This document shows, in pieces, positions 26,880 to 37,262 of a stretch of 64,000 nucleotides of DNA. The stretch's first letter is position 1. Each line of letters begins with the position of its first letter. Source of the DNA: Fibrobacter sp. UWR4 (GTDB lineage Bacteria > Fibrobacterota > Fibrobacteria > Fibrobacterales > Fibrobacteraceae); NCBI RefSeq assembly GCF_003149045.1, contig NZ_QGDU01000007.1, forward strand, positions 1 through 64,000, written 5' to 3'. A model generated the notes under the pieces. The model was given only the letters and a program-made list of their open reading frames with translations, did not search any database and was not told the origin of the DNA. Made by a program: the position numbers and the translations under genes.

Positions 26880-29012
26880 TTATTGCGCCGGTGTTTCAGC
26901 AGGCTTTTCTACCGTAGATTCAGCAGGCTGTTCCGCCATGGTAGCCTTTTGCGGTACAATCTTATTCCTCACGCAACGCACGGAGAAGGAGAAGTTCTCG
27001 AAATCTTCCATGGAAGCAAAATCATCCTTGGAATAAATGATGTTCCAGTAGACTGCACCCATTCCGTCACCACCATGAGCGGCCCAGAAATACGTGCTTG
27101 TACCTAGTTCAGCATATTCCCCGTCTGCAAATCGGTTACCCGAAGGCAATGCGTTAAATCCACTGACAGCAGATATGGGAGCTCCACCGCGGGCCCATCC
27201 TTCCTTGCTCTTCAAGGCGGAACCGATTCCACCCCTACGCATATTCAAGGCCTTCTGACCAAGAGCAATCCATTCCTCGTTCGTCGGCATATGCCATCCT
27301 TCGGGGCAAATCCCCTGATGTTCCGCCATGATACCGCCAGACATGGAATTATCCACATAATCCGCAGGAAGCCTCATGGCCACATGCCACGGGTACAGGC
27401 GTCCGTAGGACTTACAGCGGATATCCTTGTCCTCGTAGCAGTAGCTGCCCGGTGCCGCAAAACGCAGGTTTTCCGCCATCCAGGTATCGTTCCCGATAGT
27501 CACCGTCTTGTAGCGGTTATCGTCACGGACGTCATAGATGGAAGTACTGTCATAAATTTCGTCTATGTCCGGGGGATCCATCATGCAGCGTAAATAGTAG
27601 GCTTCATCCTTACGAGCGGTGTCCCGAACAAATTCATCGTCGTTATAGGAAAGAGTCATGGCCACAGCAGTAATGGAATCCACTTCGGAACCAGACCAGA
27701 AACCTGTAAAGCTTCCAAAGCCGCTAAATGCCAGTTCCGGTTTCCAGGTAGAATCTACAACGCAGGAATCGGTAAAGACAGTATCAGCCACTCCCCCCTT
27801 CTTTGCAGGAGGGATAATCTGCTTGATAACCGTTTCACAAATCATCCTAGGCTTGGTATATTGAATTGAACCGAGTGGTTCCGCATTGAAACCAAAACCA
27901 TTGATACCAGCCATGGCATCCTCGTTTTCCTGCCAGCCCGTACGGGATTTAAGGTTGGTTCCTACATCCACAGAAGGGTCAATATCCTTTAAGTAGGAAT
28001 CAAGTCTATGGAAATCCAAAGCAGTGGGTACATGCCACCCATTGGGACAAACACCCTTAGGCTTCACCTTGGAAATGGAATCCCTACCCACCTTTCTGGC
28101 GTATTCGTCCCCAAGTTTCACCACGACATGCCAGGGATAAAGACGGCCATACTTTTCGCAATTTTCAGGCTTATTCTCGTAGCAGAAACTACCCGGAACC
28201 TTCACGTCCAGGTTGTTTGCCATCCAGACCTGATCCCCGATATGGACCGTCTGGATCGTACGGCCCTGAACCTCGACCACCTTTGTTTCAATATGAGGAA
28301 CAGGAGAAGGCGGTTCCTTGATTTCATATAGACGGTCTTCGACGCAACGGACGGATACTGCATTTTCCTTACTCTCGAATACACGATCCAAAGTGCGTAA
28401 ATCATAAACCAAGCGCCAGAAATAAGCTCCGCTAGCATCGTATTCATTGGATGCCCAGAACTGAGCAGAATTTCCAATGTCCATATACTCGCCTATGAAA
28501 TAACGTTCACCCCCCGGAAGCGCATTAAAACCGAATTCATCCTTTCCTTCGGGGATTCGCATTTCACGTTCCCATTTTTCGGAAGACTTAAGGCTAATGC
28601 CAACACCATCGGAAATGCCCTTCTTCCCCACGAAAGCTTTCATGATCTTCCATTCCTTATTGGAAGGAATATGCCATCCCATGGGGCAGACATCATGAAT
28701 CTTGTTAATCTTCTTGATTTTCTTGATGGATGTATTGTTGTAAAAATCCACCAGCATACGAGCCTGGGCCCAGTTGTACAGGCGGCCATAAGTCTCGCAG
28801 TTATAGTCCTTATTGTCGTAGCAAAAACTGCCCTTCACATTAAAACGAAGGTTTTCTGCAAACCAGCGCTGTTCACCGATCTGCACCGTCTTATAAACTC
28901 GACCATCACGCTTATCCTTGAAATCCGGCATCTTTTCCACATAGGCAGAAGCCGAAACAGCCAAAAGCAGGATTGTACACCCAACAAACTTAAAAAGACG
29001 TTTTGTAAACAT
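26880..29012 (-). CDS. Triple FISUMP-domain secreted protein
   Basis: Signal peptide (cut after SASA near 23) followed by three copies of the Fibrobacter succinogenes major paralogous domain, near residues 30-235, 245-480 and 490-690. Each copy shows R.YKTV.IG...WMAENL, FCY(D/E)..., YGRLY.W, CP.GWH.P and a final SVRCV. A short Pro/Glu-rich tail ends the 710 residues. The domain family is expanded in Fibrobacter and is thought to be secreted or surface-located; the function is unknown. It is a single-gene unit with a terminator shared toward gdhA. Confidence 0.93.
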   Translation of the reverse strand: MFTKRLFKFVGCTILLLAVSASAYVEKMPDFKDKRDGRVYKTVQIGEQRWFAENLRFNVKGSFCYDNKDYNCETYGRLYNWAQARMLVDFYNNTSIKKIKKINKIHDVCPMGWHIPSNKEWKIMKAFVGKKGISDGVGISLKSSEKWEREMRIPEGKDEFGFNALPGGERYFIGEYMDIGNSAQFWASNEYDASGAYFWRLVYDLRTLDRVFESKENAVSVRCVEDRLYEIKEPPSPVPHIETKVVEVQGRTIQTVHIGDQVWMANNLDVKVPGSFCYENKPENCEKYGRLYPWHVVVKLGDEYARKVGRDSISKVKPKGVCPNGWHVPTALDFHRLDSYLKDIDPSVDVGTNLKSRTGWQENEDAMAGINGFGFNAEPLGSIQYTKPRMICETVIKQIIPPAKKGGVADTVFTDSCVVDSTWKPELAFSGFGSFTGFWSGSEVDSITAVAMTLSYNDDEFVRDTARKDEAYYLRCMMDPPDIDEIYDSTSIYDVRDDNRYKTVTIGNDTWMAENLRFAAPGSYCYEDKDIRCKSYGRLYPWHVAMRLPADYVDNSMSGGIMAEHQGICPEGWHMPTNEEWIALGQKALNMRRGGIGSALKSKEGWARGGAPISAVSGFNALPSGNRFADGEYAELGTSTYFWAAHGGDGMGAVYWNIIYSKDDFASMEDFENFSFSVRCVRNKIVPQKATMAEQPAESTVEKPAETPAQ

Positions 29013-29092
29013 TCATTAACTCCAAACATCAATATAGATACAATTTCCAACATCATCCAAACTTTTGTTCAAAAAAACACAAGCAAATTCAA

Positions 29093-29128
29093 AAAAAGAC
29101 CCCCGGTTATTCACCGAGGATCTTTTTA
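29093..29128. terminator. Hairpin between gdhA and the FISUMP gene
   Basis: AAAAAGACCCCCGG and CCGAGGATCTTTTT pair with two wobble pairs and have A/T tracts on each side. It lies upstream of the FISUMP gene and would stop gdhA read-through. Confidence 0.7.
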
Positions 29129-29211
29129 CAGAAAGTCTATCGCCTCAGTCATGCCCAAGCAAGCTTGGTCGCGACATTCGGCTCAAAACTTTTTAAGCTT
29201 TAGTTAGCTAG

Positions 29212-29237
29212 TAATAATTTTCGCTACGCGAAAATTA

Positions 29238-29240
<3 letters not shown>
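29212..29240 (-). terminator. Perfect 12-pair hairpin at the gdhA stop codon
   Basis: TAATAATTTTCG and CGAAAATTATTA flank CTACG. The hairpin includes the gdhA stop codon. The U-run is weak, so it may act as a 3'-end stabiliser together with the hairpin at 29093. Confidence 0.6.
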
Positions 29241-30626
<1,386 letters not shown>

Positions 30627-30691
30627 TTACGGTTTTAAAGATAACAAATAATGAAAAAAAACAAGTGGTTTTATACAAAAAACGTTCATTT

Positions 30692-30789
30692 CTTACATTT
30701 TTGTAAGTTAGTTTTTTAGAATATTTTCAAAGTGCTATTTTTCGCAAAATTTAAAGGGTCTATTTCCAAAAAACTCACATTTTTGTAAG
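30692..30789. promoter_or_regulatory. Two CTTACATTTTTGTAAG-type sites upstream of gdhA
   Basis: CTTACA-TTTT-TGTAAG (30692-30707, perfect arms) and CTCACATTTTTGTAAG (30774-30789) share 17 bases with their flank GTTAG and are spaced 82 bases apart. The rest of 30588-30892 is AT-rich and holds no gene. Paired sites suggest a regulator of gdhA. Confidence 0.55.
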
Positions 30790-30892
30790 TTAGACATCCC
30801 AACAAACAAACGTAAACAAAGATTTACATCCATAAATTGAAAGTTTTCCATTTTTTGTACTCCAAAGCAGGATTCAAGCGCCCGAAAACAAA

Positions 30893-30923
30893 GAAAACCT
30901 CCCCCACAGGGAGAAGGTTTTCC
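30893..30923 (-). terminator. Terminator of the GH9 cellulase gene
   Basis: GAAAACCTCCCC and GAGAAGGTTTTC arms (with wobble pairs) form a hairpin 27 bases after the cellulase stop codon, followed by CTTTGTTTTC. Confidence 0.65.
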
Positions 30924-30949
30924 ATAAGCTCTAAACCGAAATTTGAGAA

Positions 30950-32785
30950 TTAGAGGCTCTTGATGGTGTAAGCCATCTTTGCGTTCCGGGAGGTCACACG
31001 AACCTGGAGAACGCCCTTAGCCTTGGGAAGGAAGAAGACTTCACGACCCTTGCTTTCCATAGACTGGACCATATTGCCGTTCAAGTCAAATACCTGGACC
31101 TTGAAAGGAGCTGCATTTGCACTAGCAACACTTACCACACCATTGGCATTGACCAAACGGAAGGAACGGGCTGCAACAGCCTGATTGCCGATAGCAATGT
31201 TGCCACCCGGATTTACCGCAGAAGTATCCTTAGCCGTAGTATCCTGGACAGAAGGATTCTGAGTGGTAGTATCCTTCACCAGCGGAGAACTCTGGGTACC
31301 CAAAACGGCATCGGACTTAGGAGCCTTCTTGGAAAGGATATAACCGAGAGCGCCCACCAGCGGAGCGTTCAGGTCCACGCAGACTTCGTTGGTGCTGTAG
31401 TTGGAAACAGTACCGTTATGGCTTCCACTATTGAAGTCACCAGCAATCATGCCACCCAGAAGCTTGTTCTTTTCGGGAGGACGCAAGCCGGAATCCACTT
31501 CACGGCCTTCATCTTCGTTAGCATAGTAACCACGATGATGAGGTGCGGTAGGAGCGTTAGCGCCATTAGCCGTAAAGCCAACCACATAGGACTTCTTGCT
31601 ATTGTTGTCGCCCAACAGGTAAGCAATGTTCTTTTCAATCATGCTATCGTAGCTGTCGTCGTCATAATACTTCGCATAGAGAGCATAAAGGAACGCGCCA
31701 CCGGAGGGAGAACGAACCGGGAAGTCTCCGGAGCCCTTCTTTTCCGGGATAAAGATGCTGTTTTGCGCCTTATTCTTGTACATCTTGTCCAAGAACATCT
31801 TGGGAGTAGCAGCACCATAGTCATCACTGTCGATACCGATGGAGTGACCAACGATTACGGACAGAGGAATGGCATTCGCATAGTTCATAGGAGTGGAAGC
31901 GCCACCGCTAAAGTCAAGATCGTAGAAGACATCTTCTGCGGCGCTCTTGTACTTGCTATCCTTAGTGGTGCGGTAAAGTTCAAGGGCAGCCAGGAACTGA
32001 CCATCAGTCACACGGCCATTCCACCAGTTGGCATTGTAGAAAGAGCCAGAAGTGGTCACGCCCTTGTGAGCCATGGCATAGGCATAGGCATTCTTTGCGC
32101 CCTTCAGGTACTTTGCACGGTTGGATTCATCGGGATCCACACGGGCCATCACCGCAAGCATTGCGGCGGCCATACCAGAAGAATAGCTGTCATTCGCATT
32201 TGCAGTCATGGAACGGGTGTCGCCACCATTGCCGGAACCCAGGGTACTCATCTTACCGGGAGTCACCCACTTCATGTGGTCGGCGTTGCCATCACCCTTC
32301 ACGGAGATGAAGGTCTTTTCATCGGGAGCGGCCTTTACCCAGAAGTCAGCTTCGTAGCGAAGTTCTTCCAGAAGGTCACGAACCTTATTAGGCTTACCAC
32401 CCTTACGGGTGTAATCGTTTGCAGCCTTATAGTCAGTGAAATCACCTGTATAGAGGTCGTAGAAACCTTCGGTAAATTCAGCATAGGCAAGAGCTAGAAT
32501 GTAGGCAGAATAACCCTGAGTCTGCCCGAACATCACATGGTCACCACAGTCAAACCAACCACCAGTCATATCCTTACCCTGGTAGGCATCCTTCATGAAG
32601 CTGGTAGTATAGTTGGTACCGTCAGCTAACCAGTTGGGACCCTGGCCAGAACGCTGTGCACCATAAAAACGGGTGGTCATCCATGCGGCTTCCACAAAGT
32701 CATCCGTGCCAAGAGCGGCGGAAGCAGTGGTAGCGGCGAGACCGAAAAGGGCAAGACCTGCCATCAAAGATTTTTTAAAGAACAT
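30950..32785 (-). CDS. GH9 endoglucanase with C-terminal sorting-type domain
   Basis: Secreted inverting cellulase. Signal peptide to about residue 23. The catalytic (alpha/alpha)6 domain spans 25-495 with GGWFDCGDHVMFG (catalytic-base Asp pair near 77-81), the APHHRGYYAN stretch near 425, and YSTNEVCVDLNAPLVGAL near 475-492 with the acid Glu. A Thr/Ser/Asp linker (about 505-540) leads to a beta-rich C-terminal domain (VQVFDLNGNMVQSM, GVLQVRVTSRNAKMAYTIKSL) like type IX secretion sorting domains. There is no cellulose-binding module or Ig domain. GAGGAG 7 bases upstream sets the start. Its cellobiose product would feed the GH94 phosphorylase. Confidence 0.93.
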   Translation of the reverse strand: MFFKKSLMAGLALFGLAATTASAALGTDDFVEAAWMTTRFYGAQRSGQGPNWLADGTNYTTSFMKDAYQGKDMTGGWFDCGDHVMFGQTQGYSAYILALAYAEFTEGFYDLYTGDFTDYKAANDYTRKGGKPNKVRDLLEELRYEADFWVKAAPDEKTFISVKGDGNADHMKWVTPGKMSTLGSGNGGDTRSMTANANDSYSSGMAAAMLAVMARVDPDESNRAKYLKGAKNAYAYAMAHKGVTTSGSFYNANWWNGRVTDGQFLAALELYRTTKDSKYKSAAEDVFYDLDFSGGASTPMNYANAIPLSVIVGHSIGIDSDDYGAATPKMFLDKMYKNKAQNSIFIPEKKGSGDFPVRSPSGGAFLYALYAKYYDDDSYDSMIEKNIAYLLGDNNSKKSYVVGFTANGANAPTAPHHRGYYANEDEGREVDSGLRPPEKNKLLGGMIAGDFNSGSHNGTVSNYSTNEVCVDLNAPLVGALGYILSKKAPKSDAVLGTQSSPLVKDTTTQNPSVQDTTAKDTSAVNPGGNIAIGNQAVAARSFRLVNANGVVSVASANAAPFKVQVFDLNGNMVQSMESKGREVFFLPKAKGVLQVRVTSRNAKMAYTIKSL

Positions 32786-32873
32786 AAATTCTCCTCAGAA
32801 GATACTCTGATTGTACGCCAAATCCCAATTCCAAATACACTCTTAAATTTAAATATTCCCGTCAAAAACAAAA

Positions 32874-32900
32874 GATACGCAAGTGTAAATCTTGCGTATC
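32874..32900 (-). terminator. Terminator of the inositol-phosphatase family operon
   Basis: Perfect 10-pair stem GATACGCAAG/CTTGCGTATC followed on the minus strand by TTTTGTTTTTG. Confidence 0.85.
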
Positions 32901-32933
32901 TTTCAAAGTCGTGTAAACTGAAGTTAACAGAAG

Positions 32934-33725
32934 CTAGTTAACTGTCTTTACAAGCACATCATGCAGGATGCCATTGGAGAAAGCCACCTGTTCTGCATCC
33001 ACGAACTGCATTTCAGATCCATCGATGTGGGTAGACTTTCCGCCAGCTTCTTCCACCAGAAGGGCAATGGCTGCAATATCCCAAGGATAGCTCATGGTCA
33101 TGACAAAGCAATCCAGGCGGCCACATGCGGTAAAGCAACCTTCAATGACTGCCGACCCGAAGCACTTCACACGCTCGAAAGCGACCGCCTCTGCAGCAAA
33201 ATTCCTGGAGTTCTGGGCGTTGATTTTCTGGGCATCGCCAACGTTGAAATCCCCATTGCTGACAATAGCGTGAGTAGGATTGTCTTCGCGACTGACGTGA
33301 ATGGGTTTGCCATTCATGAAAGCGCCCTGGCCCTTGATGGCGGTAAACATTTCCCCAAGTTTCGGGAGGTTCACCACAGCCACAAGAGGCTTCCCTTCAA
33401 AATGAAGGGCAATGGAAATGCCCCACAGGGGGATTCCGCGGCTGAAGTTCACGGTGCCGTCCACCGGATCGATGATCCAGCGGTAGCGGGAATCGGAACC
33501 ATCAATGACACCCGCTTCTTCCGTACGGATAGAATGTGTGGGGAACGCAGCACGAAGACCTTCCACAATCAGTTTTTCGCTGGAGACGTCAGCGATAGTC
33601 ACCACGTCTTTCGCAGTCTTGTACTTTACATCACCCAGATTGTTTTGTAAATCCAAGCAGATCGCACCTGCTTTTCTAGCCAATTCCTCGGCTACTCTCA
33701 AGAATTCTTTCGTTTCTTCGTTCAT
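32934..33725 (-). CDS. suhB: Inositol monophosphatase family protein
   Basis: Mg-dependent, Li-sensitive type sugar-phosphate phosphatase. Seen: metal ligands in IRTEEAG near 66-72, WIIDPVDGTVNFSRGIPLW near 83-101, and MSYPWDIAAIALLVEEAGG near 213-231. The 263 residues are standard. Members remove phosphate from inositol phosphate, histidinol phosphate or related molecules, so the substrate is open. It starts 3 bases after the FGE-domain lipoprotein gene and is co-transcribed with it. A perfect terminator ends the unit. Confidence 0.85.
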   Translation of the reverse strand: MNEETKEFLRVAEELARKAGAICLDLQNNLGDVKYKTAKDVVTIADVSSEKLIVEGLRAAFPTHSIRTEEAGVIDGSDSRYRWIIDPVDGTVNFSRGIPLWGISIALHFEGKPLVAVVNLPKLGEMFTAIKGQGAFMNGKPIHVSREDNPTHAIVSNGDFNVGDAQKINAQNSRNFAAEAVAFERVKCFGSAVIEGCFTACGRLDCFVMTMSYPWDIAAIALLVEEAGGKSTHIDGSEMQFVDAEQVAFSNGILHDVLVKTVN

Positions 33726-33728
33726 GGA

Positions 33729-36044
33729 CTACTCGGGATAAGCGCAGCAACGGAAACCGATGGCAGGAGACTTATAGAACGCGGCCGCATGACGATAGGC
33801 CACCTTCTCCCCTGTCAGGAAAACCACTTCCACATGGTCCGGCACATACTTCAGGTTACCCGCCAAGGTATCCAGCCATTCATCGCCGCCATTCTTGTAT
33901 TCAGAATAGAGGGCATAGTCCGTACCGATGGAATTACCGTTAGAGTCCTGGACATCAAAGAACTGCAAGGAATCGGTAAAGTCCTTTTGGGTCAGCATGG
34001 CATAAAGTGTACGGGACGTATCCGCAGAGTAAACCGTATCCACACGGGTACCTTCGCGATACAGGTAGATCGTATCCTGCGTATAGGCCGGCCTTGTAAA
34101 GTACGGGAAGCTGCGGGTTGTACACAGGGCCTGGGCTTCGCGATCCAGACCACCAAAGATCATATAACTGCCGCCCCTAATAACAGCAAGGGTATCTTCG
34201 GAACGTCCCAAGACCCATTCCTGCAACTGGCCAGGGAAGTCATGCACACCCATAGGGCTTACACAACGGGGATTACGGAGAGCAAGATCTTCAGCCATGG
34301 TCGATACGCCCGATCTTACGTTACAATAGGAGTAAAGATATTCTTCCGCACTGAGGGAATCATCCACCACCACACCATAAGAATAGGTGCCGCCAGAGAG
34401 GCAGACATCCTGCCAGTCCTTTTCGCCACAAAGGCTCACCGTAAATCCGCTGGCGGAAATCGCCTCGCAGGCAGCTTTCGCCTCGGAATGCAGGACATTC
34501 GTCACGAAGTTTCCGTCTTCGTCCTGGTGTTCATACTTTTCCATGCAGAATACGGAGGAATCCGTCTTTACGGCAATAAAGCCAGCAGGACATTCCACCT
34601 GGGAGGCCAGTTCACCAGGAGAAACCACGATGGTATCCACAAGAGCCTTGGAGTAATAGCCAGAGGGATCCTTGGAGCGAATTCGAATAATCAAGGTATC
34701 ACCGGGAGCCACCCAACGGATCGTGTCCGTTACGAATTTGCCATCAGGATCCACCACCATGGAATCCCCTTCCATCGCAAAGAGTGTGGAATGACGACCG
34801 GCCCCACCTGCATAGGAATAAGGTTTCCAATCCTTTTTAGCGGCATCATAATAGTCAATTACATAGCTGGCAACCGTATCGTAACATCCCAGATAGTAAC
34901 AGTTATTCGGGAAAATCAGGACGGAGTCTTCCTTGATTCCATGTTTTACATCTACAGGATCAACACTTCTGCTCCAGTAGATCAGAACACGATTGTTGCT
35001 ATCCAGGCGGGTCATTTCAGAATACAAGGTATCCTTCATGGTGAAAACGGCAGTAGGCATCAAGGGCGCGATAGAGTCCGTAGTATTAAACAGGTCAGAT
35101 GCGGCACCTTCCACGCCAGAGTAGTTTCCGGCGGAGTCATAAGCCACCAGACCTCTGGTATAGGCACTTTCCGCCTTAAGGCCTTCAATAATCAAGCGGA
35201 AACGGTTCTGCTCGTTATCTGCGGTATCGATACCCAGACCATCGTAAATCAGAAGGCGAAGTTCATTCTTACGATTGTCCCCATGTTCAAAAGAAGCGAC
35301 CCACATGGAATCGGAGTTGGCATTGATACGGGCATGACGCTTGTACAGCTTATCGCCTGTGGAATCCGTACCGGCAGAAGAAATGACGGTCACCTTCAGG
35401 TCACGGATATCCTCGTCGGCATTTTCCGCACGAATGATGATGTTATAACCGGCAATGGGACCATTCAGGATGTTAGGCTTGTAATAATCCGTCTGATCCG
35501 AGGGACGATACCATTCGAACTGGGCTCCGGTGGTCCAGGTGGAATCTTCTGAGAAATTCACCAGGGACGGATCAATATCATCTCCAAAGTGGAGATAGAC
35601 ACGCTGGACAGAACCCGGATCCTTATCATCGGAATATCCGCAGAAAAGACCCACCATCAGACTATCACGACCTTCTTCCACATATTCCTGGATGTAGGAA
35701 GTCAAGTCGATGGTATCGAACTTAGCGTCACCGCCCTTATAGGGGAAGACGGCCGTCGCCTTAGACAACTTGGAGTTGGAAACAGCCTTGGCAGTATCCC
35801 CCACCACCGTGGAGTCCACCCAGATGTAGAAGGAATCCAGATGTTCGGTTTCGATAGGAATGCGGAAACGCAGCTGGAAGCAGTAAGCCCCGCTGTCGGC
35901 ACCATCCGCACACTGACGGAGGACACTCATTTCGGAAGTTTCACGATCGAACTTGTACTCCACCCCTTCCGCATCGTCGGAGCAGGCCACCATCCAAATG
36001 CTGGCCAGGAGCGCAAAAAAGAATATCTGGAAAAATCTAAACAT
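33729..36044 (-). CDS. Lipoprotein with C-terminal FGE/SUMF1-like domain
   Basis: A 771-residue lipoprotein (lipobox WMVACS). The N-terminal 500 residues are beta-sandwich-like and rich in Asp, Ser and Tyr, with fibronectin-like stretches (PIAGYNIIIRAENADEDI; VAYDSAGNYSGVEG). From about residue 505 a formylglycine-generating-enzyme-like domain follows: CPAGFIAV, VFCMEKYE, EAKAACEA, LCGEKDWQDVC, ..LQEWVLG, VIRGGSYM, IGFRCC. It matches a paralogous lipoprotein family of Fibrobacter in layout. The domain is often a surface binding module without enzyme activity. TATTTT lies 7 bases before the ATG at 36044, and there is no ribosome site. Confidence 0.8.
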   Translation of the reverse strand: MFRFFQIFFFALLASIWMVACSDDAEGVEYKFDRETSEMSVLRQCADGADSGAYCFQLRFRIPIETEHLDSFYIWVDSTVVGDTAKAVSNSKLSKATAVFPYKGGDAKFDTIDLTSYIQEYVEEGRDSLMVGLFCGYSDDKDPGSVQRVYLHFGDDIDPSLVNFSEDSTWTTGAQFEWYRPSDQTDYYKPNILNGPIAGYNIIIRAENADEDIRDLKVTVISSAGTDSTGDKLYKRHARINANSDSMWVASFEHGDNRKNELRLLIYDGLGIDTADNEQNRFRLIIEGLKAESAYTRGLVAYDSAGNYSGVEGAASDLFNTTDSIAPLMPTAVFTMKDTLYSEMTRLDSNNRVLIYWSRSVDPVDVKHGIKEDSVLIFPNNCYYLGCYDTVASYVIDYYDAAKKDWKPYSYAGGAGRHSTLFAMEGDSMVVDPDGKFVTDTIRWVAPGDTLIIRIRSKDPSGYYSKALVDTIVVSPGELASQVECPAGFIAVKTDSSVFCMEKYEHQDEDGNFVTNVLHSEAKAACEAISASGFTVSLCGEKDWQDVCLSGGTYSYGVVVDDSLSAEEYLYSYCNVRSGVSTMAEDLALRNPRCVSPMGVHDFPGQLQEWVLGRSEDTLAVIRGGSYMIFGGLDREAQALCTTRSFPYFTRPAYTQDTIYLYREGTRVDTVYSADTSRTLYAMLTQKDFTDSLQFFDVQDSNGNSIGTDYALYSEYKNGGDEWLDTLAGNLKYVPDHVEVVFLTGEKVAYRHAAAFYKSPAIGFRCCAYPE

Positions 36045-36067
36045 CTTCGTCAAAATACAAAAATTAA

Positions 36068-37183
36068 CTAGGCCAATTGATCAGGGTTCAGGCATTTCAG
36101 TTCATCCACCACAAAAATGCCATCCTTACGGATCAACTTGTCGTCAAACCAGATTTCGCCGCCACCATATTCGGGACGCATAATAAGAACCAGGTCCCAA
36201 TGGATGGCACTAACGTTACCATTAGGAGCGTCTTCGTAGCAACGGCCCGGAGTGAAGTGAATGGAGCCTGCGATCTTTTCGTCGAACAGGATATCGCACA
36301 TGGCGGAGTTCACGTAAGGATTGAAGCCGATGGCGAATTCACCCACATAACGGGCGCCTTCATCCGTATTGAACAGGGCATTCAAGGCTTCGTTATCGCC
36401 TGTTTCGCAGGAAGCCTTCACGATGGCGCCGTCCTTAAATTCCAGACGGACGTTACCGAACTGCTTACCGTCATAGAGAGAGGGTGTATTATACTGAATC
36501 ACGCCGTTAACGCTATTGCGGACGGGTGCAGTATAGACTTCCCCATCGGGAATATTCATGTTGCCACAGCAAGGTACTGCCGGAATATCCTTGATGCTGA
36601 AGGTCAAATCCGTGCCCTTGGAAACCAGACGCACCTTATCCGTACGGTTCATCATGTCCACCAGGTTCTGGGCAGCCTTTGCCATTCGGGGATAATCAGC
36701 CAGGCAGGCTTCAAAATAGAAGTCTTCAAAAGCTTCGGTACTCATCTTGGCGGCCTGAGCCATAGACGGGTTGGGCCAGCGAAGGACGCACCAGCGGGTC
36801 TTATTTACGCGGTAATCCAGCACGGCCTGGTTCGCAAGGCGGTACTTTCTCATCTGGGGGCCAGGAATATCGCAGTTTTCCATGGCGTTTTCGGCGGCAC
36901 GGATGGAGATATAGCACTGCATTTTCTGCATTTCATCCATAGCCAGGTCTGCAGCCAGCTTCATCTGTTCTTCAGAAGCGGTCATGATCATTTCGCGACG
37001 AATACGTCCGCTGTAATTATGAACGAAGGCGTTACCACCAGCCTTCACCACAGCCTTCACCAATTCCGTGGAAAGTTCATCGGGAGTGTCGGTGGTTTCA
37101 ATCAGGATATTTTCGCCAGCCTTCAGGGCAATGGCGTTATTGATCAAATTTTCAGCAAGCTTTGTAATTCTAGGGTCTTTCAT
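36068..37183 (-). CDS. M29-family aminopeptidase
   Basis: Metallo-aminopeptidase of the leucyl aminopeptidase T / AmpS type, 371 residues. Seen: GENILIETTD near the start, NMNIPDGEVYTAPV near 213-226 with a metal-binding Glu, EFAIGFNP near 288-295, the SIHFTPGRCYEDAPNG stretch, and SAIHWDLVLIM near 330 with the metal-binding His-Trp-Asp. It probably trims peptides in the cytoplasm. Two ATG codons are possible (37189, 37183); TATATT ends 7 bases before the second, which fits the leaderless spacing seen elsewhere. The upstream gene's terminator abuts this promoter. Confidence 0.88.
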   Translation of the reverse strand: MKDPRITKLAENLINNAIALKAGENILIETTDTPDELSTELVKAVVKAGGNAFVHNYSGRIRREMIMTASEEQMKLAADLAMDEMQKMQCYISIRAAENAMENCDIPGPQMRKYRLANQAVLDYRVNKTRWCVLRWPNPSMAQAAKMSTEAFEDFYFEACLADYPRMAKAAQNLVDMMNRTDKVRLVSKGTDLTFSIKDIPAVPCCGNMNIPDGEVYTAPVRNSVNGVIQYNTPSLYDGKQFGNVRLEFKDGAIVKASCETGDNEALNALFNTDEGARYVGEFAIGFNPYVNSAMCDILFDEKIAGSIHFTPGRCYEDAPNGNVSAIHWDLVLIMRPEYGGGEIWFDDKLIRKDGIFVVDELKCLNPDQLA

Positions 37184-37199
37184 GACCATAAATATAAAA

Positions 37200-37225
37200 A
37201 ACCGATAGTGCGTCCACTACCGGTT
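37200..37225 (-). terminator. Terminator of the AgmX/TonB-like gene
   Basis: AACCGATAGTG and CACTACCGGTT form an 11-pair stem around CGTC (one G-T pair) with six T following on the minus strand. It lies 11 bases before the aminopeptidase start. Confidence 0.8.
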
Positions 37226-37262
37226 AAAAAATTATCAAACCATATACCAAGTAAAATACACG

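Noticed and set aside
26880-27864. Small plus-strand frames in the FISUMP gene region
   Set aside because: They are shadows of the minus-strand coding frame, without ribosome sites or recognisable domains.
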